A stretch of DNA of 24,510 nucleotides from Betaproteobacteria bacterium (GCA_009783065.1 WRHV01000013.1:1-24510); one strand, 5' to 3'; positions 1-9,193 are shown, counted from the first letter of the stretch. Made by a program: numbers and translations. The notes: generated from the letters alone by a model not told the origin.

Positions 1-1159
1 CCACAGCAACGTTATCGCTGCTGTCAACCGTGATGGTAACGGTGTTGTCGCCTTCTCTGGCATTGATGCTGCTGTTTGAAACGGTGCCTTTGAAGGTGAT
101 TTCGTCGCTCAGATTGCTGGAAGTGATGCTTGCATCATTCAGTTCCTTGCCTTCGTGCCACTCACCAAAGATGAGGCTGCCATCAGTAGGAACATTACGT
201 GCATCTTCCGCATCGGCATGGTAGGTATTACCAGGATTGACGATGACTTGCATGGTATAAGGCTGGCCATTAACCACGATTGTGATGTAGGCATAAAGAT
301 TATTTCCATTCGAGTCAGTCAACGCTTTGATGCCTTCATCTGAAAGGGTAAGCGTGATTTTACCGGTTGCCGCATCATAAGTTGGTTCTTTAAACCAGTC
401 TGCTGCTGCAGGATCATTAAATGTAATGGAATAGTCAACAGAACCGCTCAATTTGCTGGCCGTACCTACGGCTCTATCCACAGCAAGCAAGTTGAAGCTG
501 ACGGTATTCGCATCCGTTCCCACTCTTTCAATAATGGCGCGTGCATCGTAGGTGCCGTTGTTTTTGCCGCCGCTACCATCACCACTGCCGCCGTTGCCGT
601 TGCCATTGCCGTCACCACTGCCAGCACCGCTGTTATCGATACCATTATCTTCAGTTATCTTGATAATGCCTGCATTTGATTCAATTTGTCTGTATGTATG
701 GTCAAAGGTAGCTGTGTCAAAGCCTGGCGTAATATTGCCACGTGTTGCGCTCTGTTGAACGACTACAAATTGGTGGCCGCCTTGATCATCATCGCCTCCT
801 GCAGAGGGACCAGCTGCCGCCGATTCCATAAATTCGGATGGGTCCTCGCCTGCTGCGATCTTGGCCTGCAGGGATTGGATGTCCACAGCACTCGCTTGTT
901 TCTCGCTGCCCTGGAAGAACGTATGGTCCAAAGCGAGCGTTTGTCCACTGGCTAAAGTGGCAAAACCTGCATTGACAAATTCGATATGGACTGTGCCGCC
1001 TGCGACATCAGTCTGGATAATTTCATTAGGGTAAACTTTATCGCCTATGTGCAGGACGCGTTTGACGCCATTCGCATCAACTGCTGTTGCATTACCCACT
1101 AACGCTTTGACGGTGCCGATGGGTTTGATGGATGCTTTTGGAAATGTCGTTTTGGTCAT
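1..1159 (-). CDS. LapA-type giant adhesin, N-terminal retention module (partial, runs off left edge)
   Basis: Open from an ATG at 1159 to the window edge (386 codons, no stop), with a good ribosome site (AAGAAGG) about 8 bases upstream. The first ~110 residues (start MTKTTFPKASIKPIGTVKAL) match the retention module of type-I-secreted LapA-family adhesins, which plugs the outer-membrane TolC-like pore. A Ser-Ala-Ala-Ala-Gly sequence at residues 113-117 fits the di-alanine motif cut by the periplasmic protease LapG (TAAG at residues 108/109 in Pseudomonas LapA). An acidic/Gly linker, then a Gly/Asn/Ser/Asp-rich stretch (about 172-203), lead into what look like extracellular immunoglobulin-like repeats. 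Residues 240 onward are Thr/Asp/Asn-rich with no cysteine seen. The C-terminal repeats, RTX region and secretion signal would lie to the left. Function is inferred from the N-terminus; the exact family member is not identified. Confidence 0.82.
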   Translation of the reverse strand, partial: MTKTTFPKASIKPIGTVKALVGNATAVDANGVKRVLHIGDKVYPNEIIQTDVAGGTVHIEFVNAGFATLASGQTLALDHTFFQGSEKQASAVDIQSLQAKIAAGEDPSEFMESAAAGPSAGGDDDQGGHQFVVVQQSATRGNITPGFDTATFDHTYRQIESNAGIIKITEDNGIDNSGAGSGDGNGNGNGGSGDGSGGKNNGTYDARAIIERVGTDANTVSFNLLAVDRAVGTASKLSGSVDYSITFNDPAAADWFKEPTYDAATGKITLTLSDEGIKALTDSNGNNLYAYITIVVNGQPYTMQVIVNPGNTYHADAEDARNVPTDGSLIFGEWHEGKELNDASITSSNLSDEITFKGTVSNSSINAREGDNTVTITVDSSDNVAV

Positions 1160-1741
1160 TGTTACGCCTTCTTTAATGAAACTAATAATTGATTTCCAAT
1201 TTTTATTGCATTTAAGCAATATCTTGATAATTTCTTAGATTATATTTATATAATTTTGGTTTTAATATTGCCCTTTAGTACTATTTTTATTGCACTGCGG
1301 TAATTTTTATTGTCAAAAAACATTGATTTTATGTTTGAAAACCCATGCTGCCCCACTATTATTATTGGGAACATTACAAAAACGATTTGTAACAATTCAG
1401 GGCATAATTTAAGTTATGACATCGTCGAAACAGCATATTCAACACTGGATTTTCAATCTCTTGCATGGCTTTGCAAAGAACGTTGTCTGAGTTTGTGATA
1501 TTGCATGCCACACAGGATATTCATTTCCTGCAACTTATAGCCCCATCCAGCTGATTGTGAAGCCCATGCCAAAGTCGTCATATAAACTCAGGCTTTCGTA
1601 TGAAATGTTTCCCCGACGGCTGATCAGCCACGTTTTCTGATGACACTTTTCAGATACCGAATTCAGCCTTGACAAAGGCGACTATGGCATCGACACCGTT
1701 AAAGGGTATGCGGAACTTGTGTCTTTTCCGTTTTCTGAAAG
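1160..1741. other. AT-rich intergenic region with decayed coding fragments
   Basis: No intact gene is supported here. A TATAAT-like hexamer on the minus strand (1239-1244) could be the -10 box of the adhesin gene, but no convincing -35 is seen. A 7-base inverted repeat TTACAAA/TTTGTAA lies at 1374-1392. On the minus strand two short open stretches read like real protein C-termini: one ending at 1650 (ending VDAIVAFVKAEFGI, stop TGA) and one spanning 1535-1681 (ending YDDFGMGFTISWMGL, stop TAA). They are in different frames and lack credible starts, so they are taken as gene debris. Confidence 0.35.
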
Positions 1742-1769
1742 AAAAAAGGGTTACGCGCTAACGTAACCC
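1742..1769 (-). terminator. Rho-independent terminator after rpoD-tRNA-Ile2
   Basis: Read on the minus strand, an 8-bp perfect stem (GGGTTACG with CGTAACCC, 6-base loop) is followed at once by six T. It lies 12 bases beyond the 3' end of the tRNA and would end the transcript running through rpoD and the tRNA. Confidence 0.85.
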
Positions 1770-1780
1770 CTTGATTTGTT

Positions 1781-1857
<77 letters not shown>

Positions 1858-1866
1858 TCGCAAAAA

Positions 1867-4563
1867 TCAGCTGCTTTCTAGGAAGCTTTTGAGTTTATCC
1901 GAACGGGAAGGATGACGCAATTTTCTTAACGCTTTGGCTTCAATTTGACGTATCCGCTCTCGGGTGACATCAAACTGTTTACCGACCTCTTCGAGTGTGT
2001 GATCCGTTGACATCTCGACACCAAAACGCATGCGCAGTACTTTCGCCTCACGCGGCGTTAGTGAATCCAATACATCCTTGACGACATTACGCATGGATAC
2101 ATGCAAAGCCGCATCAGCGGGCGCAAGCGTATTGTTATCCTCAATAAAGTCTCCCAAATGGGAATCATCATCATCGCCTATCGGTGTTTCCATGGAAATC
2201 GGTTCCTTGGCAATTTTCATGATTTTGCGGATTTTATCTTCCGGCATTTCCATCTTCAGCGCCAAGGTTGCCGGATCAGGTTCAGAACCTGTTTCCTGCA
2301 ATATCTGACGGGATATGCGGTTCATCTTATTGATGGTTTCGATCATATGAACCGGAATCCGAATGGTGCGCGCCTGATCGGCAATGGAACGTGTAATCGC
2401 TTGACGGATCCACCATGTGGCATAAGTAGAAAACTTGTAACCACGACGGTATTCAAATTTGTCCACCGCTTTCATTAGGCCGATATTACCCTCCTGGATC
2501 AAATCCAGGAACTGAAGGCCACGATTGGTATATTTTTTTGCAATGGAAATAACAAGACGCAAATTGGCTTCCGTCATTTCACGCTTGGCATTGCGCGCAC
2601 GCATCTCACCGGCCGTCATTTTCCGGTTGACATCACGCATGTCTGTGAGCGGCATACCGCTTCTTTTCTCGATCTCGATCAGCTTGCGTTGCAGTTCTTT
2701 GACCATTGGCACGTTACGCCCCAGAATTGCGCTATATGGATAACCTGCATTCACTTCATCATCGACCCAGTCAAGATTCGTTTCATTGCCGGGAAATGTT
2801 TTAATAAAGTGAGCGCGCGGCACACCGCAACGATTGACAACCACATCAAGTATTTGCCTTTCGATCTGACGGATATTATCCATCTGGGCACGCAAGGTAT
2901 CTGCCAGTTTTTCAATGAACTTGGCGGTAAAGCGCATGCCCAATAATTCATTGGAAATGCTTTTATGCGCAGTGATATAGGCTTTCGAATTGTAGGCATT
3001 TTCTGCCGAAGCTTTCTGCATCTGCTTGAAGTAACCGGTAATGACAGCAAACTTTTCCAGCACATGTGCTTTTAGTTTTTCCAGTTGTTCAGCAGAATAA
3101 CCGCCGCCGCCAGCTGAACCCGTTTCCTCTTCATCCTCTTCTTCATCCTCTTCTTCTGCGTCCTTATCGGCGATGTCCTCTTCCTCCGCTTCTTCATCCT
3201 GATCTGAGGCCATGCTCAGGGTAACAGAAGTCGTGTCGCCTTCATCATCTTCTGCCAGTCCATCAACAATCTCATCAACTCTCACTTCACCCAGTTTGAT
3301 TTTTTCAGACTGCTCTAAAATTTCCATAATGGTCGTCGGACTGGAAGAAATAGCCTGGATCATGTCTTTCAAGCCGTCCTCTATCCGCCTGGCAATTTCA
3401 ATTTCACCTTCGCGTGTCAGTAACTCAACCGAACCCATTTCACGCATATACATGCGGACTGGATCGGTTGTCCGACCAAAATCGGAATCAACTGTTGAAA
3501 GGGCAGCCTCAGCAGCAGCTTCTGCTTCCTCATCACTGGTGACATTGATAACATTGTCTGTCAGGAGCAGATCTTCCTCATCAGGCGCATGCTCATAGAC
3601 GGAAATACCCATGTCGTTGAAAGTATTGATAATGCCTTCAATCGCATCTGGGTCAACAATATGTTCCGGAAGATGATCATTGATTTCAGCAAAAGTCAGA
3701 AAATTACGCTCCTTGCCAAGCTTGATCAGTGTGATCAAACGCTCACGGCGGCGTTCAATTTCTTCCGCTGTTGCTTCTGAATCATTGGAAAAAGCATCCT
3801 TGAGAAGCGCTTTTTCTTTTGCTTTTCTGTCCTTTGCCCGTGTCCTTTCGGCCATTTTCATTTCAGCACGTTCGACTGCATTCAGAGCAACAACTTCATC
3901 ATTCTCCGGCTGATAATCTTTTGGCTTCCTGCCACGGCGTCCCGGCACTTTCACGGCTGGCAAGATATAACCTGACGTATCGATCTGAGCCAATACATTA
4001 GCATCGGTTGTGACAATCCCGCTTTTTTGCGTTACTGCCGCTTCAGCCTTTTGCTGTAGCAGGAGATTCTTGGGTTTACGTCCCCGTTTTTTAGGCATAG
4101 GTGCTTCAGTCGCTATAGCCTGCACAGCAGAGGCTTGAGGAGAAACCGTTTCCAGTTTTTCAGATACTTTTTTCCGGTCTTTGCGTTTAGGTGTCTCAGC
4201 AGGAACATCAACAATGGATTCTATGGTTTTCTTTTTGCCGGATGCCGGTTCAGCTTTGGTCTTTGCTTTCGTTTTGTTGGCAGTAACGGCTGCTTTTAAC
4301 GCCGTTTTTGTCTTTTGAGGCACATTTGGCTTTGCTTTGGTCTTGGCCTCAGCCTTTTCCTTGTCTTTTACAGCCGTTTTAGGTTTTGCTTTTGTTTTCA
4401 TTTTGATTTTTTCTGCTTCCCTTGGCTCAGCTTTTTTCTTTGCTTCTACGACAATCGTCTCTTCGCGCTTGGGTCTCCCACGACCTCTTTTTACAGTCTG
4501 AACTGTCGCTGTCGTTTTGTTTTTAACCGATTGCGATTGCTTTGATTTCTTCTTGTCGTCCAC
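1867..4563 (-). CDS. rpoD: RNA polymerase primary sigma factor RpoD (sigma-70), long N-terminal extension
   Basis: Housekeeping sigma factor that directs RNA polymerase to promoters. All regions are present: 1.1 (about residues 268-345), 1.2 (365-397, with [11 protein letters not shown]), the non-conserved region with a very acidic run (about 453-483), region 2 (about 663-729, with the -10-reading block [17 protein letters not shown]), region 3, and region 4 with the -35-reading helix-turn-helix (about 835-888, [15 protein letters not shown]). At 898 residues it is much longer than E. coli RpoD (613). The first ~250 residues are Lys/Ala/Thr-rich, low in complexity, and carry three AT-hook-like basic motifs: GRGRPK near 25-33, RGRKPK near 157-165 and RGRKPK near 206-214. 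The start is GTG at 4563 with a weak GGGGCGG site; no ATG fits better. Downstream it is followed by a tRNA after 9 bases. Confidence 0.97.
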   Translation of the reverse strand: MDDKKKSKQSQSVKNKTTATVQTVKRGRGRPKREETIVVEAKKKAEPREAEKIKMKTKAKPKTAVKDKEKAEAKTKAKPNVPQKTKTALKAAVTANKTKAKTKAEPASGKKKTIESIVDVPAETPKRKDRKKVSEKLETVSPQASAVQAIATEAPMPKKRGRKPKNLLLQQKAEAAVTQKSGIVTTDANVLAQIDTSGYILPAVKVPGRRGRKPKDYQPENDEVVALNAVERAEMKMAERTRAKDRKAKEKALLKDAFSNDSEATAEEIERRRERLITLIKLGKERNFLTFAEINDHLPEHIVDPDAIEGIINTFNDMGISVYEHAPDEEDLLLTDNVINVTSDEEAEAAAEAALSTVDSDFGRTTDPVRMYMREMGSVELLTREGEIEIARRIEDGLKDMIQAISSSPTTIMEILEQSEKIKLGEVRVDEIVDGLAEDDEGDTTSVTLSMASDQDEEAEEEDIADKDAEEEDEEEDEEETGSAGGGGYSAEQLEKLKAHVLEKFAVITGYFKQMQKASAENAYNSKAYITAHKSISNELLGMRFTAKFIEKLADTLRAQMDNIRQIERQILDVVVNRCGVPRAHFIKTFPGNETNLDWVDDEVNAGYPYSAILGRNVPMVKELQRKLIEIEKRSGMPLTDMRDVNRKMTAGEMRARNAKREMTEANLRLVISIAKKYTNRGLQFLDLIQEGNIGLMKAVDKFEYRRGYKFSTYATWWIRQAITRSIADQARTIRIPVHMIETINKMNRISRQILQETGSEPDPATLALKMEMPEDKIRKIMKIAKEPISMETPIGDDDDSHLGDFIEDNNTLAPADAALHVSMRNVVKDVLDSLTPREAKVLRMRFGVEMSTDHTLEEVGKQFDVTRERIRQIEAKALRKLRHPSRSDKLKSFLESS

Positions 4564-4629
4564 TGGTCCGCCCCAAAATCAACTGATTAGTATGCAGAAC
4601 ATAAAAATGTCTTGCATGTAAAACTTAAA

Positions 4630-4635
4630 ATTATA
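4630..4635 (-). promoter_or_regulatory. Possible rpoD promoter (-10 box)
   Basis: A perfect TATAAT on the minus strand, preceded by TG-rich sequence, lies in the 119-base AT-rich gap between dnaG and rpoD. Transcription would start near 4623, giving a leader of about 60 bases. No good -35 is visible. An internal rpoD promoter would be expected by analogy with the E. coli operon. Confidence 0.4.
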
Positions 4636-4682
4636 ACACAAATTAATTGATTTTTTGCTTATTTCTGTGATAAATCATGCCT

Positions 4683-6485
4683 TTAGGCTTGTGTGCTTTC
4701 TTCCATAATCTGCTGCTTGAGCTCCTTTTGCTTTTTCTCAAGTGCACGATACTGCTCCTGCACTTCACTAACCGGCAAACCGGATGAAAAAAGCCTGCTT
4801 AATTCTGTGGCAATCAATTGAATTTGGATCTGGCATACCGCATCTTTTAACTGCTTTCGGGCAGTCACCATATCAAAATCGTGCTCCTCTACCACTTCCG
4901 CAATCAATTGTTCATAATCTCTGCCGGAAAGCCGGAAATATTCAATTAACGCCGGAAAACTGGTGTTTTCTCCTATGGCATGTGTCGCATTGACAATATC
5001 TATCAGGATTTTGGCATGATCCAAATCAAATTGTTCAATCGCATTTCTTTCTTCATCCTCAAGTTCCATCACCAGTTCAGGATATATCAGCAAAACACGA
5101 ATCACCTGCCTGCCAAGCCCAACTATCTGCGGCCGCGATTGGCGAGGCTGCGGCCGCTGCTTTCGCGCTACCGGCTTCGACAATCCAAGAAGCGATTCCA
5201 GCTCATCACCTGCCGTTTGTGTCAGCTCGCCAAGCTTGCGCACTATTTGCAGTCGCAGCGCGGATGGCTGAATCGCCTGCAAAAGAGGCTTCGCTACATA
5301 TTGCGCTCTCGCCCTGCCTTCCAGCGTACTCAAGTCGTTCCCTTTTGTGATTGCCTGAAACAGAAATTCAGAAAACGGCACTGCATTTTGTATTTCTATC
5401 TCAAAAGCCACTGCACCATATTCGCGCACAAAACTGTCCGGATCATGATCCGGCGGTAAAAACAGAAAACGCACGCCCTTGTTATCCGTCACATAGGGCA
5501 GACTCGCTTCAAGCGCTCTTCTTGCGGCACTTTGCCCCGCCTTATCTCCATCAAAAGCAAAAATAACCAGGTCTGTCTGACGCATGAGCTTTTGCACCTG
5601 GGCTGCTGTACAGGCTGTACCCAATGTCGCAACAACCTGAGGAAAACCCAACTGGGCAAGCGCGACAACATCCATGTACCCTTCAACAACCAACACATAA
5701 CCTGCATTTCTAATATCCTGGCGTGCCTCAAAGAGACCGTAAAGCTCATTGCCTTTCTGAAATAAGGGCGTTTCAGGAGAATTCAAGTATTTCGGCTCAC
5801 CTTTATTAATAATGCGTGCGCCAAATCCGACAACCTGTCCTTTTGTACTCCGGATGGGAAACATGATCCTGTCCCGAAAGCGGTCATAACGCGAATGAGC
5901 GAAAGACGCACCCGCATTCGGATCACGTTCAATGACTAAACCGGCTTCCTGTAATTCTTTCGCAGCATAATTCGAAAACACCGTCTGCAATCCATCATAT
6001 CCGTCCGGCGCATAACCCAAACCGAAACGCGCAGCAATTTCACCAGAAACGCCCCGTTTCTTTAGATAGGAAATAGCTTGTTCAGCCTGCCTGAGTTGCT
6101 TGCGGTAAAAACGGTCTGCCTGCGTCATGACTTCAATATAGGCTAGGCTGACCGCTTGCTTTTCAGCTCGCTGTTGGGGTGTAATCCTTTGATCTTCATC
6201 AGGCACAACCATGCCGGCACTATTGGCCAGTTCATGGACAGCCTCAACAAACCCTAAACCGGCATAATCCATGAGAAAACCGATAGCTGTTCCGTTCTTG
6301 CCGCATCCGAAACAATGGTAGAACTGTTTAACGGGACTAACGGTAAAACTGGGCGTTTTTTCTGAATGAAACGGGCAAAGACCAAGCAGATTTGCACCTG
6401 CTTTTTTTAGCTGCACATGGTTTTCAACCACACTGACAATATCAATGCGGTTTAGGAGGTCTTGGATAAATGACTGAGGTATCAC
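4683..6485 (-). CDS. dnaG: DNA primase DnaG
   Basis: Makes RNA primers for DNA replication together with the DnaB helicase. The N-terminal CHC2 zinc ribbon is complete (C37, H40, C58, C61 in CPFH...CFGC). The TOPRIM catalytic core has the acidic VVEGYMDVV motif near 266 and the FAFDGDKAG motif near 309. The C-terminal helicase-binding domain is present and diverged, as usual; total length is about 600 residues, normal for the family. No ATG is available at the 5' end: candidates are TTG at 6491 or GTG at 6485. GTG gives MIPQSFIQDLL, the usual beginning in this group, so it is preferred. No clear Shine-Dalgarno site is seen, so translation may depend on coupling to yqeY 58 bases upstream. Confidence 0.96.
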   Translation of the reverse strand: MIPQSFIQDLLNRIDIVSVVENHVQLKKAGANLLGLCPFHSEKTPSFTVSPVKQFYHCFGCGKNGTAIGFLMDYAGLGFVEAVHELANSAGMVVPDEDQRITPQQRAEKQAVSLAYIEVMTQADRFYRKQLRQAEQAISYLKKRGVSGEIAARFGLGYAPDGYDGLQTVFSNYAAKELQEAGLVIERDPNAGASFAHSRYDRFRDRIMFPIRSTKGQVVGFGARIINKGEPKYLNSPETPLFQKGNELYGLFEARQDIRNAGYVLVVEGYMDVVALAQLGFPQVVATLGTACTAAQVQKLMRQTDLVIFAFDGDKAGQSAARRALEASLPYVTDNKGVRFLFLPPDHDPDSFVREYGAVAFEIEIQNAVPFSEFLFQAITKGNDLSTLEGRARAQYVAKPLLQAIQPSALRLQIVRKLGELTQTAGDELESLLGLSKPVARKQRPQPRQSRPQIVGLGRQVIRVLLIYPELVMELEDEERNAIEQFDLDHAKILIDIVNATHAIGENTSFPALIEYFRLSGRDYEQLIAEVVEEHDFDMVTARKQLKDAVCQIQIQLIATELSRLFSSGLPVSEVQEQYRALEKKQKELKQQIMEESTQA

Positions 6486-6543
6486 AATCAAAAAGTGTTT
6501 TTATTGTTAAAAACAATCTTCGATTATTTTATCGCGCTTTGGC

Positions 6544-6987
6544 TCAGGACTGGGTCAACGCACGCTTGACCATACCGGAAATCATCGACATGTCAGCCCG
6601 ACCGGCAAGTTTTGTTTTGAGTTCCGCCATGACTTTTCCCATATCCTGAGGGCCGGCAGCGCCCGCCACTGCAGCGCTGATTTCTTTTTCAATTTCTTCC
6701 TGACTGAGTGCGGCAGGCATATAAGCTGAAAGTACGTCAAGCTCGGCTTTTTCCTGATCTGCCAAATCCTGGCGACCACCTGCTTCAAACTGGGAAATAG
6801 AATCTCGACGTTGCTTCATCATTTTTTCAATGATGCCGAGGACATCCGTATCCGTGAGCATTTTGCGTTCGTCGACTTCTTTTTGTTTCATGGCTGCCGT
6901 CAGCATGCGAATCGTTCCCAGCCTGGTACTGTCCTTGGCGCGCATGGCATTTTTCATATCTTCGACAATTTTTTCTTTCAGGCTCAT
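6544..6987 (-). CDS. yqeY: GatB/YqeY domain protein
   Basis: A 147-residue protein of the YqeY family, related to the C-terminal tRNA-binding tail domain of the GatB amidotransferase subunit; its cellular role is not established. Typical features are the start MSLKEKIVEDMKNAMRAKD, the central EMMKQRRDSI-like helix (here EKMMKQRRDSISQFE) and the end GRADMSMISGMVKRAL. The reading frame extends upstream to 7035, but the ATG at 6987 has an excellent GGGAGG site 6 bases before it and matches the family start. It sits between the rpsU terminator and dnaG, its usual place in Burkholderiales, and is probably expressed by read-through from rpsU. Confidence 0.93.
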   Translation of the reverse strand: MSLKEKIVEDMKNAMRAKDSTRLGTIRMLTAAMKQKEVDERKMLTDTDVLGIIEKMMKQRRDSISQFEAGGRQDLADQEKAELDVLSAYMPAALSQEEIEKEISAAVAGAAGPQDMGKVMAELKTKLAGRADMSMISGMVKRALTQS

Positions 6988-7013
6988 TCGTTTCCTCCCG
7001 GTATTTTTGAAAC

Positions 7014-7048
7014 ACAAAAACCCGCTGCGGATCATCCGGAGCGGGTTT
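7014..7048 (-). terminator. Terminator/attenuator between rpsU and yqeY
   Basis: Read on the minus strand, AACCCGCT pairs with AGCGGGTT around a partly pairable CCGGATGATCCG interior, followed by five T. It lies 36 bases after the rpsU stop and about 27 before the yqeY start. This corresponds to the partial terminator after rpsU in the E. coli operon, which makes S21 mRNA more abundant than dnaG mRNA. Confidence 0.8.
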
Positions 7049-7083
7049 GAATCAGCATACCCAATCTGCCTCCCGAGGCAGAA

Positions 7084-7296
7084 TCAATACATTTTTTTAG
7101 GCAACTGCTGACTACGAATTCGCTTGTAATGCCGCTTGACAGCCGCAGCATGCTTTCTTTTGCGCTCTGAAGTCGGCTTTTCGTAAAATTCACGCGCACG
7201 CAGTTCAGTCAAAAGACCGGTTTTTTCAATGGTACGCTTGAAGCGGCGCATCGCGACTTCAAAAGGCTCGTTTTCTTTAAGGCGAATGGTTGTCAT
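7084..7296 (-). CDS. rpsU: 30S ribosomal protein bS21
   Basis: A 70-residue, very basic protein (start [21 protein letters not shown], end [10 protein letters not shown]) that is a full-length match to bS21, which sits by the anti-Shine-Dalgarno end of 16S rRNA and helps initiation. First gene of the macromolecular synthesis operon. The 30 bases before the ATG are A/T-rich with no Shine-Dalgarno match (TTAATCTGATTATTTC), unusual for a ribosomal protein gene. A hairpin terminator follows, so most transcripts should carry rpsU alone. Confidence 0.97.
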   Translation of the reverse strand: MTTIRLKENEPFEVAMRRFKRTIEKTGLLTELRAREFYEKPTSERKRKHAAAVKRHYKRIRSQQLPKKMY

Positions 7297-7335
7297 GAAA
7301 TAATCAGATTAAGATCAATTTATTAAAAGTCTAGT

Positions 7336-7344
7336 ATTGTAACA
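7336..7344 (-). promoter_or_regulatory. Probable rpsU operon promoter (extended -10)
   Basis: On the minus strand the sequence TGTTACAAT gives an extended -10 (TG plus TACAAT). Start of transcription near 7329 would leave a leader of about 33 bases. The -35 position (TTCTAA) is poor, which fits an extended -10 promoter. Confidence 0.45.
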
Positions 7345-7420
7345 AATAATTTTGCTTATTAGAAGCGTCTTTTTCAAATTCGCTTCTCCAATAGAAATAA
7401 ATTCTATTATTTACAGAATC

Positions 7421-8371
7421 TTACTGGCTGGATGATGATTCTTCCATCAGCGCACGAACATGTGCGGCAGAACCGGTAGCCAGTCCATCAAGGCTGTATC
7501 CCCCTTCCAAAATGGAGACGACCTTGCCGTCACCATATTCATCGGCAATTTTTACCAGTTCTCTCGTAATCCAGTAAAAATCGTCATCTGTGAAATTCAG
7601 TCCGCCCAGCGGGTCCTTCTGGTGTGAATCAAAACCGGCGGAAATAATCAGCAGTGACGGTTTGAACCGGCGTAGCGCTGGTAACATTTCGGCTTCCATT
7701 CTTGTCCGGAATGTGGCGGAATTACATCCGCGCGACAAAAGAACATTCACGATATTATTATCAATGCCGGTTTCATACTTGGCGCCGGTTCCAGGATAAA
7801 AAGGTGACTGGTGGCAGGAGCCATAAAAGATATTGGGTTTGTAGTAAAAAGCATCCTGTGTCCCGTTGCCATGATGCACATCAATATCAATGACAGCGAC
7901 CTTAGGCACGTTATGCATATTTGCGGCATAGGCCGCTGCGATGGCGGCCTGGTTGAAAACACAAAAACCCATGGCACGATCCGGTTCGGCATGGTGTCCG
8001 CATGGACGGGTTGCACAAAATACCCGCTTTACTTCGCCTTTTACGACATCATCAACTCCGGCACAAGCCGCGCCGACACAGGCCATGACGGCATTCCAGG
8101 TACCAGGCGACATGACCGTATCCCCTCCATCCAGCGGCACATAACCCGTTTTGGGACGAATCCGTTCCACACGATTGACGAATTCCGGTGTATGCACTAA
8201 AAGTAATTGCTCGTGCGTTCCGAGAGGCGCATCTTTCCACGGTATGCCCTTAAATTCCGGCGCACGCAACGCCCGACGCACTGCTGTCAACCGCTCCGGC
8301 GATTCTGGGTGGCTAGGACCAGGACGATGTTCGAGACAAAAATCAGATGTGTAAATTTGAAGCGTTTTCAT
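7421..8371 (-). CDS. Histone deacetylase family protein (zinc amidohydrolase)
   Basis: A 316-residue member of the arginase/deacetylase fold; bacterial members remove acetyl groups from polyamines, acetoin-related or protein substrates. The catalytic motifs are present: RPCGHHAEPD near 120-129 (paired histidines), IDIDVHHGNGTQD near 160-172 (zinc ligands Asp and His), GFDSHQKDPLGG near 246 (third zinc ligand Asp) and EGGYSLDGLA near the C-terminus. Start MKTLQIYTSDFCLEHRPG has an AAAAGG site 5 bases before the ATG. It is separated from sodB by a strong terminator and so is its own unit. Downstream (7361-7408) only weak hairpins without T-runs are seen. The substrate cannot be told from sequence; acetylpolyamine or acetyl-lysine are both possible. 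Confidence 0.9.
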   Translation of the reverse strand: MKTLQIYTSDFCLEHRPGPSHPESPERLTAVRRALRAPEFKGIPWKDAPLGTHEQLLLVHTPEFVNRVERIRPKTGYVPLDGGDTVMSPGTWNAVMACVGAACAGVDDVVKGEVKRVFCATRPCGHHAEPDRAMGFCVFNQAAIAAAYAANMHNVPKVAVIDIDVHHGNGTQDAFYYKPNIFYGSCHQSPFYPGTGAKYETGIDNNIVNVLLSRGCNSATFRTRMEAEMLPALRRFKPSLLIISAGFDSHQKDPLGGLNFTDDDFYWITRELVKIADEYGDGKVVSILEGGYSLDGLATGSAAHVRALMEESSSSQ

Positions 8372-8519
8372 GTGACCTTTTTATTTGTAGATGCGGTGGA
8401 TATACCGTAAAGGATTTAAAAGTTGCATTATTTGAATTAGGCTGCCAATGATTTTACATCATCAGATTTGTTTCTGTCGGAAGTCCGCAAATTGACTGTA
8501 CTTTAATCAAAATCTGCAT

Positions 8520-8548
8520 AAAAAAGGATGGCTTTGCCATCCTTTTTT
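8520..8548 (-). terminator. Strong terminator after sodB
   Basis: GGATGGC and GCCATCC pair around a TTT loop, with six A on one side and six T on the other, so it could work on both strands. It lies 23 bases beyond the sodB stop and separates sodB from the deacetylase gene. Confidence 0.92.
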
Positions 8549-8570
8549 ACTGAGTACGAGATAATATCGC

Positions 8571-9149
8571 TCATGCAAAATTTTGCGCGACAAAATCCCA
8601 GTTCACGACATTCCAGAACGCTTCAACAAACTTGCCGCGAGCATTACGATAATCGATATAGTAAGCATGTTCCCATACATCACACGTCATGAGAGGCTTG
8701 TCTGTGCCCGTCAGCGGCGTACCTGCATTGGATGTATTGACGATGTCAACCGAGCCATTCGCTTTTTTCACCAGCCAAGTCCACCCTGAACCGAAATTGC
8801 TGACACAACTTTGGGCGAATGCTTCCTTAAAGCTGTCAAAAGAACCCCACCTGGCTTTAATGGCATCGGCTAATGCACCTGATGGCGCGCCCCCCCCTTT
8901 GGGTTTCATACATTGCCAGAAAAACGTGTGGTTCCATACCTGTGCTGCATTGTTAAAAACACCATCAGATGATTTTTTGACAATCATTTCAAGCGACGCA
9001 TTTTCAAATTCCGTATTTTTTATCAGGTTATTTAGGTTGGTCACATATGTCTGATGATGCTTGCCATAATGATATTCAAGCGTTTCCTGTGATATGTACG
9101 GTTGCAGGCCATCCATTGGATATGGCAGAGGAGGTAATTTATGTTCCAT
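8571..9149 (-). CDS. sodB: Superoxide dismutase [Fe]
   Basis: Converts superoxide to oxygen and hydrogen peroxide in the cytoplasm. All four metal ligands are at their canonical places in the 192-residue protein: H27 (YHYGKHH), H74 (VWNHTFFW), D157 and H161 ([11 protein letters not shown]). Q70 in AAQVWNH is the iron-type second-shell glutamine, so Fe rather than Mn is expected. Two ATG codons are possible, at 9155 and 9149; a duplicated AAGGA lies before both. The second gives [10 protein letters not shown], the standard start of the family, and is preferred. A run of seven G on the coding strand (8890-8896) falls in the conserved GGGAP loop. A TATAAT box and a terminator flank it as a single-gene unit. 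Confidence 0.97.
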   Translation of the reverse strand: MEHKLPPLPYPMDGLQPYISQETLEYHYGKHHQTYVTNLNNLIKNTEFENASLEMIVKKSSDGVFNNAAQVWNHTFFWQCMKPKGGGAPSGALADAIKARWGSFDSFKEAFAQSCVSNFGSGWTWLVKKANGSVDIVNTSNAGTPLTGTDKPLMTCDVWEHAYYIDYRNARGKFVEAFWNVVNWDFVAQNFA

Positions 9150-9193
9150 AAGCATTCCTTTCCTTGAGAGAGTGCCCCATAATTTGAAAATCC

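Noticed and set aside
1310..1498. 62-codon plus-strand frame beginning with TTG
   Set aside because: No ribosome site, odd composition and no similarity recognised.
3212..3598. 128-codon open frame on the plus strand within rpoD
   Set aside because: Antisense shadow of rpoD with Ser/Arg-rich composition and no ribosome site.
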